Positions 47,601 through 58,452 of a DNA stretch of 64,000 bases are shown here, piece by piece. Origin of the DNA: Silene latifolia (lineage: Eukaryota; Streptophyta; Magnoliopsida; Caryophyllales; Caryophyllaceae). Each line of letters begins with the position of its first letter. Position 1 is the stretch's first letter. The stretch spans positions 313,740,238 to 313,804,237 of the forward strand of contig NC_133537.1 in the NCBI RefSeq assembly GCF_048544455.1, written 5' to 3'. The notes beneath the pieces were generated by a model, which saw nothing but the letters and a program-made list of their open reading frames with translations, was not told the DNA's origin and searched no databases. The position numbers and the translations under genes were made by a program.

Positions 47601-48318
47601 CACATTTTCTACACTTGTCAAGAAGAGCGTCGTCCATCCAAAAAAGCATACATCCATTAAAACATGCATCTATCTTTTCATGAGGAAGTTGAAGAGCTTT
47701 GAGAACATTTTTGGTTTCATAGAAGTTACGCATCAAAATATGATCTTGAGGAAGAAGGTCTCCCATGAGTGACGTGAAACCATCTACACATTTATGGGCT
47801 AAGTTGAATTCACATTTCAGAGTGACAAGCCTTGCAGCCGAGTGTAGCAATGAGAGTCGACATCCCTCGTAGACAGGTTGATCGACACGTTTTAACATTT
47901 GAAAAAAGGCTAATACATTGGGATTTGGAGATTCATCAACCACCTCGGCATTAAGAGCTTCTTCCCTAATTTGATCAATGCTATCGCGCAACGCATCCTC
48001 TACCATATCCCTATAAGGATTGTCAGAGGGCATTGCCATTTCCTCTTCCTCAACGGGGAATCTCTCTCCGTGACACACCCAATCATAATAGTTGTCACAA
48101 AAACCCTTTAGACCAAGGTGTTTTCGTACTTCTTGTTCAACTAAATACTTTTTATTTTTGCACTTACTACATGGACACCTAATTTTTTTAATTATAATGA
48201 ATTCGTCTTGTTGCTTAACATAATCAATGAATTTATTAACCCCTATTACGAATTCCTTCCTTAATTTTTTATTGGAATCCAACCTTTGATACATCCAGTT
48301 TCGTTCTAATCTCTTCAT
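44680..48318 (-). pseudogene. CACTA-B TNP2 transposase
   Basis: Starts MKRLERNWMYQRLDSNKK at 48318. N-terminal Transpos_assoc zinc region: RCPCSKCKNKKYL, then CDNYYDWVCHGE. The Transposase_21 core at 47505-46480 has LGLCTDGFSAFGPFGN with a likely catalytic Asp, CPCCTKKETKS, and IRHNLDVMHIEKFFFEQL. DUF4218 runs 46300-45710 (LPPSFF, YPFER across an intron near 46105-46033), and DUF4216 at 45312-44900 (NNGVCVSST, FKCNWIDN, DPFVLAYQ), then an acidic tail. In-frame TAA codons lie at about 47506 and 47095, both where CAA is likely. Frame changes occur near 46500 and 46370. Enzyme order and length fit the family; the gene is dead. Confidence 0.9.
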
Positions 48319-48402
48319 TGCAAATCTACATATATATTAGTAAATAAAAATTATTAATAAAAATGGTAAGAGCATTCATAAACCCATCTTTGAATCTTTC
48401 AT

Positions 48403-48499
<97 letters not shown>

Positions 48500-48545
48500 C
48501 GACGACGACGACGACGACGACGACGACCACAACAACAACAACCAC
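48403..48545. repeat. Trinucleotide microsatellite (CAA)n-(CGA)n-(CAA)n
   Basis: A long run of ACA/CAA repeats from about 48403 to 48500, then about nine GAC units, then further CAA units to 48545. It lies less than 100 bp upstream of the TNP2 start, in its leader. Homopolymer frames across it (poly-Asn, poly-Leu, poly-Val) are not genes. Confidence 0.97.
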
Positions 48546-49040
48546 AACCACAACCTGCAAAAAAATATTTTCTGTATTGGGGTCCTTATCTCTCCAACCT
48601 AAACCCATCTTTGAATCTTTCATACCATTAGTAAATACCCAATTTTTTTCTTGATTGTAATAAGACAAAAATTCGGCAGCACTTCCTTACAGTTCTCCAA
48701 ATACATTATTTAGAATGAATTCTCACTCTACATATGTATTCGGAGAACATTAAAGGAAATGTCAACCAAATTTTGTCTCATAACAATCAAGAAAAAAATT
48801 GAGTATTTACCACCTAAATGGCATAAAAGATTCAAAGACGATCCCCAAAACGGGGACTATTCAAGAATTACACCTAATGTGTAATCCCTGAACGGGTACT
48901 AGGTCAAAAATATATTAACAATCACAACACAAGCATAAGATGAATTAATATTTGTAAAAAAAACACATGACACAAATGTGCACAACTTATCAAAACAAAC
49001 TTAATAATTACTAATAAACCTTATAAAACTAAGCAAAAGT
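48546..49040 (-). other. CACTA-B leader region
   Basis: Non-coding AT-rich DNA between the TNP2 start and the degenerate repeat; presumed 5' leader with introns. An inverted pair (AAAATTCGGCAGCACTTCC..., 48667; inverse-like at 48755-48790) is present. Confidence 0.45.
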
Positions 49041-49520
49041 AGAGTAAGCATCCTAAAATTGGTTTAAACATCATAAATTGGCTTTTAACTAAACTAAATT
49101 AACTACCATAATAATCCTAAATATCCTAATTATCTTTTAATTAAACTAAATCATTTTAATAATCCTAAACTTAATTAAACTAAGCATTATAAAATTGATT
49201 TAAACATCTTAAATTGGCTTTTAACTAAATTAAACTACCCTAATAATCCTAAACATTCTAAATTGGATATTAATTAAACTAATTTATTTTAACAATCCTA
49301 AACTTAATTAAACTAAGCATTATAAAATTGATTTAAACATCCTAAATTGGCTTTTAACTAAATTTCACTATCCTAATAATACTAAACATCCTAAATTGAC
49401 TTTCAACTAAACTAAACAATCCTAATAATACTAAACATCCTAAATTGGCTTTCAACTAAACTAAACTATCCTAATAATACTAAGCATCCTAAACTAATCA
49501 TAATTAATCAAAACAATAAC
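49040..49520. repeat. Degenerate tandem repeat, about 60 bp unit
   Basis: The phrase CATCCTAAATTGGCTTTTAA followed by CTAAACTAAA..ACTA.CCTAATAATCCTAAA recurs at least six times with changes. No coding value. Confidence 0.85.
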
Positions 49521-49584
49521 CATAAACCCTAATTAATCAAAATAGTAAAATAAATTAAACAAACCTTATATTAATTAAGAGAAG

Positions 49585-49800
49585 GAGACAAGGGGAGGGA
49601 GGAACGGCAGCGGCAGGCAGCAGGCGGCGGTGGCAGAAAAAAAGGGGAAAGGGGAAAGGAGAGAAAGGGGAAAAGGGAAAGGAGAAATAGGAGGAGTAAT
49701 TTGGGGAGTAGGGTGGTGGTAGGAGTGGTGGTGGTGGGAGTGGTGGTGGTGGTGGGATTGAGGGAGACGGGTTTTAGGGATTTTTGGGTAAATAATTGAA
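49585..49800. other. G-rich purine tract
   Basis: The + strand is rich in GGGGA, GGCGG and GGTGGTGGT runs (for example 49620-49640 and 49715-49765). It sits between the TNP2 leader and the right subterminal array of CACTA-B, where transcription toward TNP2 would begin. It could form G-quadruplex structures on the + strand. Confidence 0.6.
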
Positions 49801-49844
49801 GAGTGATAATGAGGGAGACGGGATCCGCTGCTGCCCGTATAAAG

Positions 49845-50250
49845 AAAGCCTGTGACGGAATTTCCGTCGCAAGAATAAAATAATAATAAATCCTGCGACG
49901 GAAATTCCGTCGCAGGAATAAAATAATAATATTAATCCAGCTTGTTAATAGCTGTACAGGTGGACATTAAAAAAAGCCTGCGACGGAATTTCCGTCGCAG
50001 GAAAAATATTATTTTAATGAAGCGATGGAATTTCCGTCGCAGAATTTATTATTATTTTAATATAGCGACGGAAATTCCGTCGCAGACCTTCCCGCCATGT
50101 CAGAAAATTTGGCGGTCTGGGAAAATATGCTGCAACGGAAAGTCCATCGCAAGTCCGTCGCACATTCTGAGGTCCGTCACAGGATCCGTCGCAGGTTTAA
50201 ATTTGCTACGGGTTAATCTTCCGTCGCAATGTGTCCGTCGCATCGAAACG
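49845..50250. repeat. CACTA-B right subterminal palindrome array
   Basis: Five or more copies of GCGACGGAATTTCCGTCGC or the AAATTCC form at about 49852-50083, and half-sites (GTCCGTCGCA) to 50240. It mirrors the array at the left end. Confidence 0.92.
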
Positions 50251-50266
50251 TTTTTTTGTAGTGAAA

Positions 50267-50974
50267 ACTCACAAGACTTTAAGCGCGCAAAAGGAAATCT
50301 CCCCAAACCAGCATGAGCTAGGAGGTTTCAGTAGCCAGCAGTGTTACCATAAGTACCTGAAAGGACAGAAAATACCGTGCATTATCCGAGAAAACAAAGT
50401 TGAAGCGGTAATTATGTGCAAAGAATTAAGCTGAAGAAAGCGATAGATGAATGAAAAGGAAAGAAACTAAGGAGAAAACTCCCTAAAACTCCCTTTCGTG
50501 CTCCGCAAAACGACCAAACACAACAGGGGAATAATAGAATACAGGTACAGCAGCGGGAAGCGGTCGATCGACCACATAGGCCAGCCGATCGACTGATATA
50601 CCTGACGAGGACAGTGCTTTCTTCGAATTAACTCAAATAGCGTGAGTTAATATGGTCTAACAACCTGCAAATGCACATAATACAGCCCCCAAAATTGCGC
50701 TAAACTCAAATGTAAAGTCTATAGCCTAAATAAATCCTAAGCAAACCAAATTAAAGCGAAGTCTCGCGCACAAAAAAAAAACAGTAAATAGTCTTAAAAC
50801 GCAATAAATTGTCTAAAACTCAAGAAAATAAATAGTTCATCTGCGAAAACTGCGGAATAGCTCCGACCATGGCTTCTGGCTGCATGAAGTGCCCTCCACG
50901 GTACGAATCTCCTCAGCTGGTCTCCACTCTATTCCAACATCTGGAATACTCAGCGGATCATCATCCCGACCATC
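50267..50974 (-). other. Athila internal region right of CACTA-B, non-coding
   Basis: Continues the Athila interior after the CACTA-B duplication. Contains a GTCGATCGACC motif near 50562 and a related site near 50587. No RT or integrase wording on either strand. Confidence 0.55.
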
Positions 50975-52603
50975 TTACCTTACATGGACATCCTCATTAG
51001 TCTCAAGCTCCAAATCTGAAACTGCAACTCGAACTGGCGCCTTCTTGGGCTCCTCATCTGACTCCTCATCCGTGCCATAACTAAGACATCTCAGACCGCC
51101 TCTTTGAACGATTGGCTCCTTCACAGCTGGAGCAATGAACGACTCTTCCTTCCCCAAACCATTTCCTACAATATCCAAAACAAAAGAATTGTCCTCCAAT
51201 TTGCTCCCAATCTGGGGCGGAGGTGTCACAACAGGAATAGGTACAGGTACAAAAGCAGGAATCTCTACATAATACTTAATAGCATTGCAAGTAACAGGCC
51301 ACATAACATCTTTCTTCCTAGCAGATTGGGCAAAAACAGTGGACTGCTTGCCCACCTTAAAGGTAAGTGTCCTGAGTCCAACATCAATAACTGCACCAGC
51401 AGTGTGCGGGAATGGTCTACCCAAAATAATAGAAATGTGAGCATCCTCGGGTATATCTAGGACAATGAAGTCAACGGGGAAAAAGAACTTCTCTATTTGC
51501 ACAGGAATATCCTCTAAGACCCCTACCGGGCCGAACTACGTAACGATCACCATCTCGACGATCATATTGGTAACTGCAAACTTGGTCAGACCCAACTTCT
51601 TAGCTAGACTCAATGGCATGACACTAATGCTAGCTCTTAGACCACATAATGCCTTCTCAATTGAGAAGGTACCAATATTACAAGGAACAGAAAAACTACC
51701 AGGGTCAGCTAGTCTAAGTGGAGCAGTGTGAGTCAAATAAGAGGTAGACTCTTCAGTGAAAGCTACCGACTACACAGGTTCAAGTGACCGCTTTTTTGTC
51801 AACAATTGCTTCATAAATTTCATATAAGCGGGTACTTGATTAACCAACTCAATAAAAGGTACTTGTACATTCAAACTACGAATAACATCTTTAAATTTAT
51901 TGAATGATACCTGATCCTTGGTTGGCACTAATCTCTCCGGATAAGGGGCTGTCAAAAGTAGCTTTGCCCTTTCTTCAACATCTCTCGTTCTGGCATCCTT
52001 GGACTTAGATTGGAAATCCACTACCTTATCCTTATTATAGATTGTACCCGCTTCAGGCCGCGTCAAGAATGAACCATTGACTGACGCTGGGTCATATTTA
52101 GGATTCGGAATTGTCCCGTCAGCATTGGGAGCTTCCCTCAAAAACTATGGGGTCGTCTTACACCGAAACAAGAAATCCCTCAAGTTATCTGGCATTGGAG
52201 GACGAAACGGTTCGACATCAGCAGCTTCATCAGTCGATCGACCAGTGTGGTCGGTCGATCGACTGATCTCCTTTTTTCCAGAATGAACAGAAAGATCAGA
52301 AAGTGTCGCTGAGGAATAATGAGTGGTCGGTCGACTGGGTGTGGCGGTCGATCGACCGTGATTGCTGTTGTTCATCTTTCTCTCGCTCTTTTTCTTCTTT
52401 TCTTTTCCAGCAGCTTTTCCACCTTTTTCAACCATAACTCCCTCGGGTTCATCCTCTACAGTAACGGGTCCAGCAAGGGTAGACCCGCTCCTTAGTGTGA
52501 TTGCATTCAGGGTCTCTTTCTTCTGGTCCGGCTGCGACGGTAACTGCCCCGGAGCTCTAGTAGCAAATTTACTGGCTAACTGGGCAATTTGAGTTTCCAA
52601 CAT
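50975..52603 (-). pseudogene. pol: Athila protease region with lost active-site Asp
   Basis: Three segments in one broad reading: 52603-52145 (linker, ATRAPGQLPSQPD, ITLRSGSTL), 52141-51770 (RLVPTKDQVSFNKFKDV), and 51736-50975. The protease core reads ALCGLRASISVMPLSLAKKLG, where Athila-type proteases have Asp-Leu-Gly-Ala; the Asp and Gly are Gly and Arg here. The later phrase ISIILGRPF is kept. Stops separate the segments. The protein could not cut. No RT follows on the strand. Confidence 0.85.
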
Positions 52604-53955
52604 CTTTGTACTAGCCTCTCTAGCCTAGATTCCTTCTGCAGCATTCCCGTCAAGCTCTGAAACATGTTTTTGAGCTCAGAAGCCGCAGAACTTTGAGACT
52701 GCTGCTGCTGCTAAGGTACATAGAGTGGTTTCTGGTACGGTTGCTGCTGCTTATGAGGGGGCACATAATTCTGCTGCTGCGGAGGTGGAGTCGGATTTTG
52801 GACATTCTGGCTACTCCACCTCAAGTTTGGATGCACATTAGAAGGATCAAAGTAGGTGTTGGTCTGCCTAAAATGTTGAAAAGCAGCACAAACCTCATTG
52901 GGACTGATACAGAAATCTGCAACGTGTCCTTCTCCTCCACATCTCTTGCATGAAAAGGGACCGTCTGACACAACATTTACCTGATAAATACCACCCTTTG
53001 AAGCTCCTCCTAACTCATACTTGTCAAATCTCGCCGTAAGAGCCTCTAATGCAGCAACGGAAAGAGATTCAGCAGCTCTCCTTTGATTTCCCCTAGAGTT
53101 TCCATGCTCAGCTTTATGGGTGGCCAGGTCATCGATGATTTTCCACCCCTTTGTCTCACCGCTATTTTCTTGAAATCTCCCATTAGCTGCAACATCTAGG
53201 ATAGTTCTCTGATCATTATAAAGACCATTATAGAACTGGTTGCACAGAAACCATTTCTCAAACCCATGGTGTGGAATAGAGCGAATTAGCTTCTTGAATC
53301 GGACCCAAGCTTCATGAAAATCTTCATTAGGTCCTTGCTTAAAACTCGTGATCTGAGCTCTAAGTGCGTTTGTCTTGGCCGCGGAATAGTATTTCTTGTA
53401 AAAAGCCAAGGCCAATGAATTCCAGTTTGTAATTCCTAAGGCAAAGACGATCCGATCCCTATACCACTCTCAAAGATCTCGGAGTGAATAGATGAACATA
53501 GTCTCCTTGATCTGGTCCTGAGTAACGCCTTCAGGTGGAGGGATAGAACAGACATAGTCAACAAATATCTCCATATGCTTGGCAGCATCCTCATTTGCAC
53601 CTCCTCCAAACTGGTTTCTCTCAACCAGATTGATATAGGACGGTTTTACTTCAAACCCTCTAGTGGTACCAGCTGGTAAAGTAAATCCCTTATAGAGATT
53701 TTCAGCTTTTGGCTAGGAATGACTCGCTATACTAGCTTCTTCAGCCATATCTGGAGATGTAATGGTCTCAGCTGATGAGGTGGAAATAGGAGATGAAGGT
53801 GGATCCTCCTCAAATAACTCGTTCTCGTAGTAACTGGACAGAGTACTCAGCTCTTCCTCCGTCGGCAATACTCTAGATGATCGTCTCATCTCACGCAAAG
53901 TCTTCTCGATCTCAGGATTTAACGGTAGTAATTCACCACCCTGTGACCTGCACAT
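52604..53955 (-). pseudogene. gag: Athila gag
   Basis: Starts MCRSQGGELLPLNPEIEK at 53955. The gag core at 53415-52711 has LAFYKKYYSAAKTNALRAQI, DFHEAWVRFKKLIRSIPHHG and FYNGLYNDQRTILDVAANG, the pattern of Athila gag. The zinc knuckle CKRCGGEGHVADFC is intact. A Gln/Pro-rich tail follows (PPPQQQNYVPPHKQQQ). Stops at 53713, near 53470 and near 52709 break the frame. The protein would coat element RNA. Confidence 0.88.
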
Positions 53956-54060
53956 AAGAGGAAACTACAAGTAGAATATGAGAAAAGTTTAAGGAACGGA
54001 AGTCCCTTAGACTTAGAGAATAGACTAAAATAAAAAGGAACAACTAAAACTAGCGTTGCC

Positions 54061-54079
54061 TCCCCGGCAACGGCGCAAA
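54061..54079 (-). other. Athila primer binding site
   Basis: The - strand reads GCGCCGTTGCCGGGGA a few bases inside the right LTR, the PBS seen in Athila-type elements. Sets the element's direction to the left. Confidence 0.85.
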
Positions 54080-54083
54080 ATTT

Positions 54084-55677
54084 TGATACGCTGCCGTTAT
54101 GTGCACCAAAAATAAAATTTATAAAACCTATTAGGACTTACAGAAGCTAGTCGTAACAGGGTCGATTCGCAGGGAGGTAGGGAGTTAAGTTGTTTTATTT
54201 TAGTCTATGAATTTCTGGGGAGTTTTGGATTGGATTAAATCTAATAAAATAAAATAAGAATGCAAATAACGAAAGAAATGTAAACAATAATTAAAAGAAG
54301 GCTAAGACGATCGGTTCACTGTAGCTACGATGGCGGTTAACCTAGGTAAGTCTGAATTAATCATGTAAGATGGGCAAATAACAGGTCCTCTCGGTCCGAG
54401 TTAACTAGTAGCTCCTTTCGGCCTATGCTACTAATCCCTAAGTCTCACTAAAACTAGCTCTCGCCCTGAATAGTGATTCCTAAAGCCTAAATTACTTATC
54501 TTTCGATCTTAGCAATTTAGTCGTCTCAAATCATTAATCTATTTTCCCTCCCCTATCTCTCGATCTTGTGGGTCGGTTGAATACTAAGCATTTAACTAGT
54601 CGCATGCATTCGATTTTGTCAAATATAGCAATTAAAACATTAAAACGATGCTAATCTAACACGACGCAGTCGATCGACCAATGGATACAGTCGATCGACC
54701 AACAAGGTCAGTCGATCGACCATACCCCAACTTAGGTCTACCTATCTTACGCCATCTACACTACGGATACCCTCACATCTTAGCGCGGGAGATTTAGCTA
54801 CTCATACTGGAATTAATAATGATAACGAAACTAAAGATACAAATAACAGAATTCATAATTAAATTAAATAAACAGTAAAACCGCATAAAAGAAGGAATTA
54901 GGGCTCAGGGATTCTAACTAATCAATTTTAATCTATATAGAAAGAACAAAATTCAGAGCAAGAAATACCAGAAATAAGGAAAGCAGGAAGAACAAACCCG
55001 GATCCAAAGAAGAACTTTATTGAAATACTTAAGAAAACTGTAAACTAGGTATGATAAATCTGAACCCCTAATACAAAATTAATAAATGAATGATCCTTTC
55101 CCTAAAGCAGCAGGAAGAGTTACGTTATATAGAAGTATTACGTAAAACTCTTCTTAAAACCTAATTACAAATGGGCTTAGGTTAAAAATATTTTAATTCC
55201 CGTCAGGTTGCACAAGCTGTCGATCGACCATTGATATCAGTCGATCGACCAAAGGTCGAGATTATCAGAAGCTTCTGATTTGGAAATAAAACTTGTTCGT
55301 CAGCTCACGTGGTCGATCGACCATGGGACACAGTCTATCGACTGACTGCTCTTCCTACAGTCAACTGTTCAGCGTTCTGGCAGTCTATAGACCAAGTTAG
55401 CTCGTAATCCGCTTCTGAAACTCTCGCAAATATATCTTTCAGGCCTTGCTACGCGCACCAAGTTCATTTCCCGAGTCAAATCTTCATGTCAAATCCTATG
55501 CCAAGCACTTAGGGACGGATTCGGCTCGATTTCCGCTGGATTCTTCATATTTCTGGAATATTACACAAAAATACGAAAGTAGACGGAAATAGGGAAAATA
55601 GTAGCATAAACTACATAATTGAGCTCTGAAATGCGTGTGAAATAGGGTGTAAAACATCATATTTAGGACACGCATCA
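54084..55677 (-). repeat. Athila 5' LTR (right copy)
   Basis: 1594 bp, starting TGATGCGTGTCCTAAATATG on the - strand. GTCGATCGACC occurs at 54669, 54690 and 54711 (21 bp steps) and at 55219 and 55240 (21 bp step), plus related sites near 55311. The left LTR keeps the first cluster with one changed copy and has lost one copy of the second. Confidence 0.93.
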
Positions 55678-58438
55678 ACCGCAGTTTGTTAACGTTCGTT
55701 GGTATATTTTAGATCAATTATTGATATTAGACTCAAGTGGAAGTGATTTAGCAGGTTGATTACATCAGGAACCGTCATAAAAGCGATAAAAACGGATTAA
55801 AACGAATTAAAACGAGTTAGAACAAATTGGATTTAATTACGGTGTCGGAATTACAAAAGGAACGAACTCGAAAAAAATTTGAAAATGTGGACAGGGGAAT
55901 TTACATCCACTTTAGGTTGTTTTTTCATATTAAACATTTTTGATTTTGAAAGAGTCGCCACTAAATTTTTAAATGGAATTTAGAAACCAAATTGTAGAGA
56001 TTTTAAGTTCTTGTAAGATTACGTGTTGGGAAGTTTATTTTAATTTCAATAATTAACACCCAACCTCGCCCGTAATTATAATGGTCTCTACTAAATAAAA
56101 CGATGGCTATTTTGGATATGTATCTCATGCGAGTATGCGATCATTGTTTTAAACCCTAACATGTGAATTCCGTTCTATGTCAATTTAATGCAATTAAATC
56201 GTCGAGTAAATTTATCATGTGAGTTCATTTGCTATTCTAGAAAAGCAAACAATAAAGAGAAGGAATGAGATATTCTTACTCTTAGCATAAGATAGATTAG
56301 CAAAGGTTAGTGGTCAGGATATAAATATACAACACAAATTATAAATAATATAAATTAAAATATAAAATTAATTAAACGGATAAAACTAAATAAATATTAT
56401 CAAATAAGAAAAGAACACGAAAGCATATTCTGGACAGACCCGTGCACTGCAGGGTCTGGAATTTCAAAATTGCTCTGATATGACCCGTGCATTGCGCGGG
56501 TTTTGCATAAAAACAATATTAATTGCGAAATAAATACTAAATCAATGAAATAAATCACGAAAATTAACCTAAATTAAAATTATAAATCTGGAAAATCATC
56601 AAAAATCAATTTTTACATGGTTAAAAATAAATAAACATAAATTAGATCTAATAACATGCTAATGCGAATTAAAATCTAACAAACTAAATTAAATAATCAT
56701 ATTCACATAAAAACAAGGTTAGTAAACATGAACAAAAGAAAAATTAATCGAACAAACATGTTACAAAAAATAACTACAAACAAGATTAAACAATGTTAGT
56801 AGTAACGAATAAAAAGCGAAATAAAACAATAAATAAATGAAATATAGAAAAAAAGAATATAGAAAAAGAGAAAGGAGGGATTTTTAATGCAACCTCAACC
56901 TACATGTATCGTTGACCGTTGTCTTAAGTCGTGATTTGAATGTAGGGTTTTATCCCAAGGAGCCGTCGTCGATGAAAACAATTGAATTGATTGAAAGGAC
57001 TCTCGGTACACATTTGAAAGAGGTGATGTATGCGCAACGATTTTCAAATGAATACCATGACTTCGTTTCTCAAAATATTTGAGATCCGAAAAAAGTTCTG
57101 GAAACTATACTCTCTGAACTTACATATTTTGTAAAGAAACTTTGGTTTTGGACAAGAATTGAGCATGGAAATCGAGAAACAAAATGATGCAGAAACTTTA
57201 AAACATGAAAATGAATCCTTGTTTTCAAGTTGCTACTTCCTCTTGCTTGCTTAGGTTTTGAGAGATGTTTGAACGCGAGTATGATGTGAGGGGACTAATA
57301 TTTCTAGATCCTCTTCTAGGGTTCAGGTGTGGGGTTATTTATAGGGATAGAATTAGGGTAGAAGTAGGAGAGGACAAGGAAGAGTCAAACTGTGTTCCTC
57401 CTTAGCCTCACCCGGTTTCTCTCAACTTCTTGATAGGATTTCGGTTGGTTTTTGATAGATTTAGGATAGGTTATTTTTATGGGAAGATATTAGGATATAT
57501 ATTTATGGGAATAGGATTTGGAAATAGGGAATTAGGATCAAAAGAGGACTCGAAAAAACAGCTCAGCAAAATCGTGTGGCTTCAACCGTGTGGCTGTTTT
57601 GAGTTGGTTTTCTTTGATCCTTTTTGGGCTTTCTTTGGGTGTCGTTTGTAAGCTATAGTAGGGTGGTAGTATGGACTAGGAATATGTTTAAGTTTGGGCC
57701 AAAATGTTTGGGGCTGTTTTAAAAGCTTAAAAGACGATTGCGCAAACGCGAGCCAAAATGCCATGGTTTCGGGTAGGGGGTTTTGGATGGGTTCGTTGAG
57801 AGGCTAAATTGGGGATCGACCTGGGTTGGCTAGGTGGGATGGGTAGTTCGATTAGCATACTCGAAATTCATGCCAATTTGCAGAAGAAACGGGCTTGACA
57901 AATGAGGTAAAACTGAGTTCTAAATCGCTTGTTCAAACGAGTTTTAAACTTGATTTTCAAGCATTAAAATCCAATTATTTAAATAACACATTTTCAAATT
58001 GAATAAAAATATCTCATTTTATTTTCAATAAAACAATAAAAATTAGATAAATTAATTCAAATAAAATAAATAAAATGAATTTCTTTAAATGAGACGGTAA
58101 TAAAACGGTTTTTCAAATCGTTAAATTACAAAGATTACTCTATTTTCAATAAAATAAAATCAAGAAAATAAAACTCAAATTATAACAATAAAATGAATTT
58201 ACTAATTGAAAATATTAATTCAAATTTCATTTAAATTAAAATGGAAAGGATGAAAACATTAATTTAAATCTCATTTAAATTAAATAAAAGAATTGTCATC
58301 GACAACGGCCATTTTACATTGTAAAACGAACTCAAATAATGACACGGTCAACTTAGCAAATACATGTTGTCCTATCATCATCGAGTGTTTTGACGGGATT
58401 TCTATAAATGTCAATATCGACAGATATGGGTATCTACA
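55678..58438 (-). repeat. Tat-B 3' LTR, piece 1 (LTR start)
   Basis: In element direction it begins TGTAGATACC at 58438, right after the polypurine tract, and runs to the Athila insertion at 55678. Joined in order with 39173-38705 and 20020-19724 it makes one LTR of about 3.5 kb. The part near 55678-55720 matches Tat-A LTR bases around 21600-21630; much of the rest is not similar to Tat-A, so the two are different subfamilies. A TATA-like CTATAAATA (- strand) lies at 57336-57344. Confidence 0.85.
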
Positions 58439-58452
58439 GAGCCCCCACTTTG

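Larger units (their letters stand above)
42044..50263 (-). mobile_element. CACTA-B transposon, complete, 8.2 kb
   Basis: Left end CACTACAAAGAAAAG at 42044; right end, inverted, CACTACAAAAAAACG ending at 50263. The 3 bp flanks are AAA on both sides (42041-42043 and 50264-50266), the CACTA target size. Both subterminal regions hold many copies of GCGACGGAATTTCCGTCGC-like palindromes. Coding is on the - strand: TNP2 (48318-44680) and then an accessory gene (44300-42780). Unlike CACTA-A there is no ULP1 part. It lies within the Athila element. Confidence 0.96.
39174..55677 (-). mobile_element. Athila-type Ty3/gypsy element lacking RT and integrase, split by CACTA-B
   Basis: Left end TGATGCGCTGCCG at 39174; right end ...GGACACGCATCA at 55677. 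Flanks are ACCGT and ACCGC, a 5 bp target duplication with one change. The PBS next to the right LTR (GCGCCGTTGCCGGGGA on -) is that of Athila-type elements. The interior holds gag and a protease region on the - strand, but no RT, RNase H or integrase could be found, so it is a gag-only derivative. Removing it rejoins the Tat-B LTR. The 8.2 kb CACTA-B lies inside. Confidence 0.92.

Noticed and set aside
48326..48668. Poly-Leu, poly-Asn/Asp and poly-Val frames
   Set aside because: All are readings of one trinucleotide microsatellite in different frames and strands.
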